Positions 5,552 to 10,901 of a stretch of 10,901 nt of DNA are shown here, piece after piece. Origin of the DNA: an uncultured Eubacteriales bacterium (lineage in GTDB: Bacteria > Bacillota > Clostridia > Oscillospirales > Oscillospiraceae); contig URVR01000044.1 in assembly GCA_900551355.1 (NCBI GenBank), positions 1-10,901 on the forward strand, written 5' to 3'. How positions within the stretch are numbered: position 1 is the stretch's first letter; the number at the start of each line of letters is the position of its first letter. Position numbers and translations under genes: made by a program. The notes under the pieces were generated by a model. It did not search any database, was not told the DNA's origin, and saw only the letters and a list, made by a program, of their open reading frames with translations.

Positions 5552-7928
5552 AGCGCACCTCCTGTCGCTCCATACCGGCTATCGCGGTGAGATGCTCCAC
5601 CGCCGCCTCCTTTTTCGGCAGCGCCAGCGCGTGGGCGAACACCGCGTCCACCGTCTCCGCCGTCACGAACCGCAGGGCAGCCCGGACGGTCTGGTCGATC
5701 TCCTCCAGATCCTTCTCGTTCTCCTTGGGGATGATGACCGTGCGGATGCCATTGCGCTTGGCGGCCATAGTCTTTTCCTTCAGCCCGCCGATGGGCAGTA
5801 CCCGTCCCCGCAGCGTGACCTCGCCGGTCATAGCCACATCGTGGCGCACCGGCCGGCCCGTCAGCGCCGACAGCATGGCCGTGGCGATGGCGATGCCCGC
5901 CGACGGCCCGTCCTTGGGCACCGCGCCCTCCGGGAAGTGGACATGGATGTCCTTGGTCTTGTAGAAATCTCTGGGGATGCCCAGCTCTGCCGCACGGCTG
6001 CGCAGGCAGGTGTACGCCGCCTTCACGGATTCCTGCATGACCGTACCCAGATTGCCGGTCAGCTCCAACTTGCCGGAGCCGTCCATGACCCCGGCCTCTA
6101 CCTCCAGCAGCTCGCCGCCCACCTCTGTCCACGCAAGGCCGTTGACCACGCCCACCTGATCCTGCCTGCTGCGGGAATTGTCCTGATACCGGGGCACGCC
6201 CAGCAGCTCGCGCAAGTCCTTCGGTGTAATGTCCACACGCTTTACATCCGTTTCTACCAGACGCATTGCGGATTTCCGGCACAGCTTGCCCAGCAGACGC
6301 TCCAGCGTCCGGACACCGGACTCCCTCGTATAGTCGGCGATGACCGCCCGGATGGCGTCGTCGCTGATGCGCAGCTGGCTCTTCTTCAGCCCGTGCTCCT
6401 TCATCTGCTTGGGCAGCAGGTGCGTCCGGGCGATCTGCAGCTTCTCCTCGTCGGTGTAGCTGCTCAGCTCGATGATCTCCATCCGGTCCAGCAGCGGCCG
6501 GGGAATGGTGGACGTGGTGTTTGCCGTGGTAATGAACATCACCCGGCTCAGATCCACCGGCACCTCCAGAAAATGATCGCGGAACGAGGTGTTCTGCTCG
6601 CTGTCCAGCACCTCCAGCAGGGCCGACGCCGGATCGCCCCGCATGTCATTGCCCAGCTTATCGATCTCGTCCAGCACCAGCAGCGGGTTCATGGCTCCCG
6701 CCCGGCTGATGGCCTCGATGATGCGGCCCGGCATGGCGCCGATGTAGGTCTTGCGGTGGCCGCGGATATCCGCCTCGTCCCGGACGCCGCCCAGACTGAG
6801 CCGCGCCAGCTTCCGGTTCATGGCCTTGGCCACGGAGATGGCCACGGAGGTCTTACCCACACCGGGAGGGCCTACCAGACAGAGGATCTTGCCCTTGACA
6901 TCGGGGTTCAGCTGGCGGACGGCAATGAACTCCAATATACGCTCCTTCACCGTTTCCAGACCGTAGTGATCCCGGTCCAGCAGCCGCCGGGCCTGCTCCA
7001 CGTCCGCCCGCTCCCGGGTGTATTTGTTCCACGGCATCTCCAGACAGACGTCCAGATAGTTGCGGATGACGGAGGCCTCCGCGCTGCCGAAGGGCTGTTT
7101 GGCAAGCCGCTCTACCTCTTTTGTCAGCCGCTTATGTACCTCCTCGGGCAGATGGGCGCGCTGGATCTTCTCTGTGTACTCTGCCAGCTCCTCGTCGCCG
7201 TCGTCGCCCAACTCGTGCTGTAAGACCTTCACCTGCTCCCGCAGGATCATGTCCTTCTGCACCTGTGCCACCCGCTGGCGCACCTTCTGCTCCATCTGCA
7301 TCTCCAACGACAGCACATCCACCTCGTGGGTCAGGATGTCGTTGACCATCTGGAGCCGCCGGTTGGGCCGCAGCTCCTCCAGCACACGCTGCCGGTCCTG
7401 ATGGCGCAGCGTGATGTTCTGGGCGATGAGGTCGGCCAGATGCCCCGTGTCGCGGCAGTCCAGCACCGCCGCGATAAAGTCGTCGCTGAGCTGCGGCACC
7501 AGCTCCTTATACGCGCCGAACAGGGCGTAGGTGCGCCGCAGCATGGCCTCCACCCGGGCTGTGATCTTGCCGGGGAATTCCTCCTCCAATATCTCCACAT
7601 TGGCCTGCAAAAAGGGCTTTCCCTGCCACAGCCGCAGCAGCCGGGCGCGCTCCTCGCCCTCCACGAGAACCCGGACGCTGCTGTCCGAGGTCTTGATGAT
7701 CTGTAAAATATGACAGACCGTGCCTACACTGTACAGGTCGTCCTCCATCGGCTCAGCGGTAGAGATCTCCCGCTGGGTCACGAGGAACAGCCGCCGGTCG
7801 TTCTCCATGGCGTTGTCCAGCGCGTAGATGGAGATCTCCCGCTCCACATCGAAGGACAGCGTCTGGTTGGGGAAGGCCGTCAGACCACGCAGGGCCAGCA
7901 CGGGTATATTCATGGTGATACGTTCCAT
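5535..7928 (-). CDS. lon: ATP-dependent Lon protease (LonA type)
   Basis: A 797-residue cytoplasmic AAA+ serine protease that degrades misfolded and regulatory proteins. Domains in order: N-terminal substrate-binding LON domain (about 5-195), coiled-coil linker (about 200-275), AAA+ module with Walker A GPPGVGKT (353-360), Walker B LLVLDEID (416-423), sensor Asn470 and arginine-finger candidate Arg482 in LLDRME, and the C-terminal protease domain with catalytic Ser676 in PKDGPSAG and Lys719 in GGLKEK. The Ser-Lys spacing of 43 matches E. coli Lon. There is no membrane insertion, so it is LonA not LonB. ATG 7926-7928 has AAAGGAG 5 nt upstream; Met6 is a less likely start. The 67-nt gap to clpX contains a terminator-like hairpin, so lon may have an independent or attenuated supply of transcript. 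Its end overlaps ysxC by 17 nt. Confidence 0.98.
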   Translation of the reverse strand: MERITMNIPVLALRGLTAFPNQTLSFDVEREISIYALDNAMENDRRLFLVTQREISTAEPMEDDLYSVGTVCHILQIIKTSDSSVRVLVEGEERARLLRLWQGKPFLQANVEILEEEFPGKITARVEAMLRRTYALFGAYKELVPQLSDDFIAAVLDCRDTGHLADLIAQNITLRHQDRQRVLEELRPNRRLQMVNDILTHEVDVLSLEMQMEQKVRQRVAQVQKDMILREQVKVLQHELGDDGDEELAEYTEKIQRAHLPEEVHKRLTKEVERLAKQPFGSAEASVIRNYLDVCLEMPWNKYTRERADVEQARRLLDRDHYGLETVKERILEFIAVRQLNPDVKGKILCLVGPPGVGKTSVAISVAKAMNRKLARLSLGGVRDEADIRGHRKTYIGAMPGRIIEAISRAGAMNPLLVLDEIDKLGNDMRGDPASALLEVLDSEQNTSFRDHFLEVPVDLSRVMFITTANTTSTIPRPLLDRMEIIELSSYTDEEKLQIARTHLLPKQMKEHGLKKSQLRISDDAIRAVIADYTRESGVRTLERLLGKLCRKSAMRLVETDVKRVDITPKDLRELLGVPRYQDNSRSRQDQVGVVNGLAWTEVGGELLEVEAGVMDGSGKLELTGNLGTVMQESVKAAYTCLRSRAAELGIPRDFYKTKDIHVHFPEGAVPKDGPSAGIAIATAMLSALTGRPVRHDVAMTGEVTLRGRVLPIGGLKEKTMAAKRNGIRTVIIPKENEKDLEEIDQTVRAALRFVTAETVDAVFAHALALPKKEAAVEHLTAIAGMERQEVRCGDQL

Positions 7929-7937
7929 ATGTACTCC

Positions 7938-7955
7938 TTTCTCTTCGGAGAGAAA
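7938..7955 (-). promoter_or_regulatory. Hairpin over the lon ribosome binding site
   Basis: On the minus strand TTTCTCT-CCGA-AGAGAAA forms a perfect 7-bp stem with a 4-nt loop, 9 nt before the lon start codon. Its right arm includes the first three A of the lon AAAGGAG site (7934-7940), and its left arm reuses the T-tract of the terminator hairpin at 7953-7986. It could modulate access to the RBS. The stem is AT-rich and the regulatory role is an inference. Confidence 0.4.
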
Positions 7956-7986
7956 AAGAGGAGAAGCGCTGCCGCCTCTCCTCTTT
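7953..7986 (-). terminator. Terminator-like hairpin between clpX and lon
   Basis: On the minus strand AAAGAGGAGA (7986-7977) pairs with TCTCCTCTTT (7964-7955). The 12-nt loop can add three more pairs past one A-C mismatch. The transcript then continues TTTTTCTC. It begins 10 nt after the clpX stop, so it probably ends most clpP-clpX transcripts, with readthrough or a separate promoter supplying lon. The T-tract is short and interrupted by C, so leakiness is likely. Confidence 0.65.
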
Positions 7987-7995
7987 GCCGGATCG

Positions 7996-9294
7996 TCAAG
8001 AGGCCGGTGCGGACTGTTTTTCCGCCGTCCCGGTCTTGAGTTTTGCCTTGTGCGCCACCTTATCCGGGTCGCGCTCCACCACCGGCTCCGCGCCGCCGTT
8101 GACGCAGTCCGCCGTAATGGTGACCTTCGTGATGGTGGGGTCGGAGGGGATGTCGTACATCACCTTCGTCAGCATGCCCTCCATCACCGCCCGCAGTCCG
8201 CGGGCGCCGATGTTCCGTTCGATGGCCTTGTCGGCCACCGCCTCCAGCGCCTGGCGCTCGAACACCAGCTCCACGCCGTCGTAGGCCAGCAGCGCCTTGT
8301 ACTGCTTGACCAGCGCGTTCTTCGGCTCCGTCAGGATGCGCACCAGATCCTCCCGGGTCAGTGCCTCCAGCGGCGAGATCACCGGCAGACGGCCCACCAG
8401 CTCGGGGATGATGCCGAACTTCAGCAGGTCGTGGGGCTGCACCTGCTTCAGAAGCTCGCTGGTGCTGGCCTTGTCGGCCTTGCTCTGCACCGCGTTCTCA
8501 AACCCGATGCCCTGCTTGCCCACGCGCTTTTCCACGATCTTCTCCAGCCCGTCGAAGGCGCCGCCGCAGATGAACAGGATATTGGTGGTGTCGATCTGAA
8601 TGAACTCCTGATGGGGGTGCTTCCGCCCGCCCTGCGGCGGCACGTTGGCCACGGTGCCCTCCAGGATCTTCAGCAGCGCCTGCTGCACGCCCTCGCCGGA
8701 CACATCCCGGGTGATGGAGGTATTCTCGCTCTTGCGGGCGATCTTGTCGATCTCATCCACATAGATGATGCCCCGCTCCGCCAGCTCCACATCGAAATCC
8801 GCCGCCTGCAAAAGCCGCAGCAGGATGTTCTCCACGTCGTCGCCCACATAGCCGGCCTCCGTCAGCGTGGTGGCGTCGGCGATGGCGAAGGGCACCTTCA
8901 GCACCCGCGCCAGCGTCTGAGCGAACAGCGTCTTGCCGGAGCCGGTAGGCCCGATCATCAGGATGTTGCTCTTCTGCAGCTCCACATCCTCGTGGCCGCC
9001 GAAATAGATGCGCTTATAGTGGTTGTACACGGACACGGACAGGGCGATCTTGGCCCCCTCCTGCCCGATGACGTACTGATCCAGCACCTCTTTGATCTGC
9101 TGGGGCGTGGGGAGGTCCTCCACACTGTCGAAGCCCTCTTCCATCGCCGCGCTGTACCCGTCGTCCAGGATGGACATGCACAGCTGCACGCACTCGTCGC
9201 AGATGCGCACGCCAGGGCCCTGGATCATCCGGTGTACCTGTCCCTCCGACTTGCCGCAGAACGAGCAGCGCAGGGACTTTTTTTCTTCCGCCAT
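7996..9294 (-). CDS. clpX: ATP-dependent Clp protease ATP-binding subunit ClpX
   Basis: A 432-residue AAA+ unfoldase that recognises tagged substrates and feeds them to ClpP. The N-terminal zinc-binding domain has Cys10, Cys13, Cys32 and Cys35. The ATPase module has Walker A GPTGSGKT (115-122), pore loop GYVG (148-151), Walker B IIYVDEID (176-183), the RKH pore-2 loop (224-226), the ClpP-docking IGF loop (263-265) and sensor 2 GARGLR (363-368). The short C-terminal tail is Lys/Ala-containing and not conserved. An in-frame ATG at 9331-9333 would add 13 residues overlapping clpP, but ATG 9292-9294 gives the family-typical MAEEKKSLRCSFCGK start and has AAGAGGT 7 nt upstream. It lies 4 nt after the clpP stop, so the two are one operon. 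A terminator-like hairpin follows. Confidence 0.98.
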   Translation of the reverse strand: MAEEKKSLRCSFCGKSEGQVHRMIQGPGVRICDECVQLCMSILDDGYSAAMEEGFDSVEDLPTPQQIKEVLDQYVIGQEGAKIALSVSVYNHYKRIYFGGHEDVELQKSNILMIGPTGSGKTLFAQTLARVLKVPFAIADATTLTEAGYVGDDVENILLRLLQAADFDVELAERGIIYVDEIDKIARKSENTSITRDVSGEGVQQALLKILEGTVANVPPQGGRKHPHQEFIQIDTTNILFICGGAFDGLEKIVEKRVGKQGIGFENAVQSKADKASTSELLKQVQPHDLLKFGIIPELVGRLPVISPLEALTREDLVRILTEPKNALVKQYKALLAYDGVELVFERQALEAVADKAIERNIGARGLRAVMEGMLTKVMYDIPSDPTITKVTITADCVNGGAEPVVERDPDKVAHKAKLKTGTAEKQSAPAS

Positions 9295-9298
9295 GCTT

Positions 9299-9880
9299 TT
9301 ACCTCTTGTAAATGACCTTATCCACCAGGCCATACTCGCGGGCCTCCTCGGCGATCATCCAGTGATCCCGCTCGGAGTCCGCCTTCACCTGCTCCACCGG
9401 CTTGCCGGTATTCTCGGACAGGATCTTGTTCAGACGCTGCTTGATCTTCAGGAAGTGCTCCACGTCGATCTCCATGTCCGTCACCTTGCCCTGTGTGCCT
9501 GCGGAGGGCTGATGGATCATGATCTCGGCATTGGGCAGTGCGATGCGCTTTCCCTTGGTGCCGGAGGACAGCAGGAACGCGCCCATGCTGGCGGCCATGC
9601 CGATGCAGATGGTGGACACGTCGCACTTGATATACTGCATGGTGTCATAGATAGCCATACCCGCGGTCACGCTGCCGCCGGGGCTGTTGATGTACATCTG
9701 GATGTCCTTGTCGGGATCCTGCGCCTCCAGATACAGCAGCTGCGCCACGACCAGGCTGGCGGTGGTATCGTTCACTTCTTCGCCCAGGAATACGATACGG
9801 TCGTTGAGCAGACGGGAGAAAATGTCATAGGACCGCTCACCGCGGTTGGTCTGCTCCACAACATAGGGGACTAAGCTCAT
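9299..9880 (-). CDS. clpP: ATP-dependent Clp protease proteolytic subunit ClpP
   Basis: A 193-residue serine peptidase that forms the tetradecameric proteolytic chamber used by ClpX. The catalytic triad is complete: Ser98 in GMAASMGAF, His123 in MIHQP and Asp172 in RDHW. The oligomerisation region INSPGGSVTAGMAIYD (64-79) is canonical. Length and N-terminus (MSLVPYVVEQTNRGERSYDI) are typical of Firmicutes ClpP, where the first residues are processed or form the axial loops. ATG 9878-9880 has AGGAGG (9889-9894 on the plus strand) 8 nt upstream. A good sigma-A promoter lies at 9913-9940 in the 72-nt gap after tig. No CtsR or CIRCE operator is recognised here, although clpP is a CtsR target in many Firmicutes. 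Confidence 0.98.
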   Translation of the reverse strand: MSLVPYVVEQTNRGERSYDIFSRLLNDRIVFLGEEVNDTTASLVVAQLLYLEAQDPDKDIQMYINSPGGSVTAGMAIYDTMQYIKCDVSTICIGMAASMGAFLLSSGTKGKRIALPNAEIMIHQPSAGTQGKVTDMEIDVEHFLKIKQRLNKILSENTGKPVEQVKADSERDHWMIAEEAREYGLVDKVIYKR

Positions 9881-9912
9881 AAAATAAACCTCCTGTAAAA
9901 GATAGCTACCAG

Positions 9913-9940
9913 ATTATACCCACCCGCATATGATTTTCAA
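9913..9940 (-). promoter_or_regulatory. Sigma-A-type promoter for clpP-clpX
   Basis: On the minus strand TTGAAA (9940-9935) and a perfect TATAAT (9918-9913) are separated by 16 nt. This matches the vegetative consensus at 11 of 12 positions. Transcription should start near 9906, giving a leader of about 25 nt with the clpP AGGAGG in it. It would allow clpPX expression independent of tig. Confidence 0.8.
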
Positions 9941-9952
9941 AAGTACTCTCTC

Positions 9953-10877
9953 TTATTCCGCGTCTTTCTTGGCGGCTTTCTTGGCAGCCGGCTTCTTCTC
10001 GGCCTTTTCGCCCTCGGTCTTCTTGGCGGCGGCCTTCTTGGCGGGCTTCTTCGCCACGATCTCGCCCTTCTCCTCCAGCTCGACCTTCTCCTCGGCGGGC
10101 GCCACGGCCACGGCGTTGTCGGCCACCAGCTTCACCACCTTCTCGCGGATGACCTGCTCCTTCACGTCCTCGGGACGCAGGTACTTCTTCACGGTGTCCA
10201 GATCCATGCCGTACTTCTCGGCCACGGACTTCATCTCGTTCTCCACGTCCTCGTCGGAGGCCTCCAGGCCCTCGGCCTTGATGATAGCCTCCACGGCCAG
10301 ATCCATCTTCACCTGCTCGGCGGCGGGACCGTCAGCCTGCTTGCGGAAGTCGGCCTCGGTGGTGCCGGTCATCTGCAGGTACTGGTCGAAGGGGATGCCC
10401 TGGGACGCCAGCTGCTGCTTGAACTGCTCCATCATGCGCTCGGCCTGCAGCTCCACCATCTCCTGGGGGATGTCGGCCTCCACGCCCTCGGCCACCTTGG
10501 CCATCAGCACATCCTCAAAGGCGCGCTGGGCGGCCTCGGTGCGCTCGGCGGTCATCTTCTTCTTGATGTCGGCCTTCAGGTCCTTCAGAGTGTCAAACTC
10601 GGACACGTCCTTGGCGAACTCGTCGTCGATGGCGGGCACTTCCTTGACCTTCACCTCGTTGACCTTGACGTGGAACACCACGGGCTTGCCGGCCAGCTCG
10701 GGAGTATAGTTCTCGGGGAAGGTGATGTCGATGTCCTTCTCCTCGCCGGCCTTCATGCCGATGAGCTGCTCCTCAAAGCCGGGCACAAAGGTGTGGGAAC
10801 CCAGCTCCAGGCTAAAATTCTCGCCCTTGCCGCCCTCAAAAGGCTTGCCCTCCAGGAAGCCCTCGAAGTCGATGACC
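9953..10877 (-). CDS. tig: Trigger factor, 5'-truncated by contig end
   Basis: The ribosome-associated folding chaperone and peptidyl-prolyl isomerase. About 307 native residues remain, beginning VIDFEGFLEGKPFEGG, which is the start of the FKBP-like PPIase domain (with LGSHTFVPGFEEQLIGMKAGE). The C-terminal chaperone arms follow (helical, charged). The N-terminal ribosome-binding domain, about 150 residues by comparison with the family, is missing because the contig ends. The apparent in-frame start MCIRDR is adapter-encoded (10894-10878) and must be removed; the first complete native codon is 10876-10874. The last 34 residues (9956-10057) are a Lys/Ala-rich tail (13 Lys, 11 Ala) unlike the core family. 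It lies upstream of clpP with a 72-nt gap holding a promoter, the usual Firmicutes order. Confidence 0.96.
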
Positions 10878-10901
10878 CTGTCTCTTATACACATCTGACG
10901 C
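10878..10901 (-). other. Illumina Nextera i5-side adapter (not genomic)
   Basis: Positions 10878-10896 are the reverse complement of the Tn5 mosaic end (CTGTCTCTTATACACATCT), followed by GACGC (10897-10901), the beginning of the complement of the Nextera read-1 adapter. Together with the i7-side adapter at 1-48 this shows both contig ends come from untrimmed read-through. It creates the false MCIRDR start of the trigger factor reading frame. Confidence 0.98.

Noticed and set aside
5367..7223. A 618-codon plus-strand open frame opposite ysxC and lon
   Set aside because: It crosses two well-supported genes on the other strand. Its translation is repetitive in His, Gln and Leu and resembles no domain.
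7828..9315. A 495-codon plus-strand open frame opposite clpX
   Set aside because: ClpX motifs on the minus strand are complete and canonical; this frame is an antisense shadow without an RBS.
9295..9333. 13-residue N-terminal extension of ClpX overlapping clpP
   Set aside because: The family start MAEEKKSLRCSFCGK and the RBS both support ATG 9292-9294.
9881..9952. CtsR or CIRCE heat-shock operator upstream of clpP
   Set aside because: No GGTCAAA-type tandem heptads or TTAGCACTC-N9-GAGTGCTAA inverted repeat is visible here or in the clpX-lon gap.
49..10877. CRISPR array, tRNA, rRNA, insertion sequence or prophage
   Set aside because: No regularly spaced repeats, cloverleaf-like segments, transposase or integrase, or terminal inverted repeats were found. 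The only transposon sequence is the library mosaic end at the contig ends.

Overview
The window is a short-read assembly contig of a high-GC (about 60% in the genes hand-counted) low-complexity-free Clostridia genome, most likely Oscillospirales/Oscillospiraceae (Oscillibacter/Flavonifractor-like) from a gut-type community. The taxon is inferred from gene order (tig-clpP-clpX-lon-ysxC; radical SAM DUF512-der-plsY), strong AGGAGG ribosome binding sites and GC content; no rRNA is present to confirm it. Both ends are not genome: positions 1-48 and 10878-10901 are Illumina Nextera adapter and transposon mosaic-end sequence, so the genomic insert is 49-10877.

Left half, rightward: a tightly packed operon encodes a PDZ/radical-SAM DUF512 protein of unknown function (104-1408), the double GTPase Der for 50S ribosome assembly (1413-2741), the membrane acyltransferase PlsY that makes lysophosphatidic acid (2738-3391), and a ten-TM DMT/EamA exporter-type permease (3422-4336). 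It ends at a strong hairpin terminator at 4346-4381.

Middle: a small cassette lies between two bidirectional-looking terminators (4346-4381 and 4915-4945). It holds two divergent small genes, a 59-aa protein of unknown function (minus) and an 80-aa XRE-type repressor-like protein (plus), with a 105-bp AT-richer intergenic region carrying a palindrome and repeated ATAGCC half-sites that could be the repressor's operator.

Right half, leftward: the classic Firmicutes protein-folding and quality-control cluster. Trigger factor (5'-truncated by the contig end, with a Lys/Ala-rich tail) is followed by clpP with its own good sigma-A promoter (9913-9940), clpX, a terminator-like hairpin and RBS-proximal hairpin, then lon and ysxC/engB, which overlap by 17 nt. 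The cluster pairs a ribosome-bound chaperone, two ATP-dependent proteases and a ribosome-assembly GTPase.

I see no mobile element, CRISPR array, tRNA, rRNA or defence system. The window is mainly core chromosome. The points most worth a second look are the adapter ends (which create false protein termini), the uncharacterised DUF512 radical SAM protein, the insulated small divergent cassette, and the paired hairpins in front of lon.
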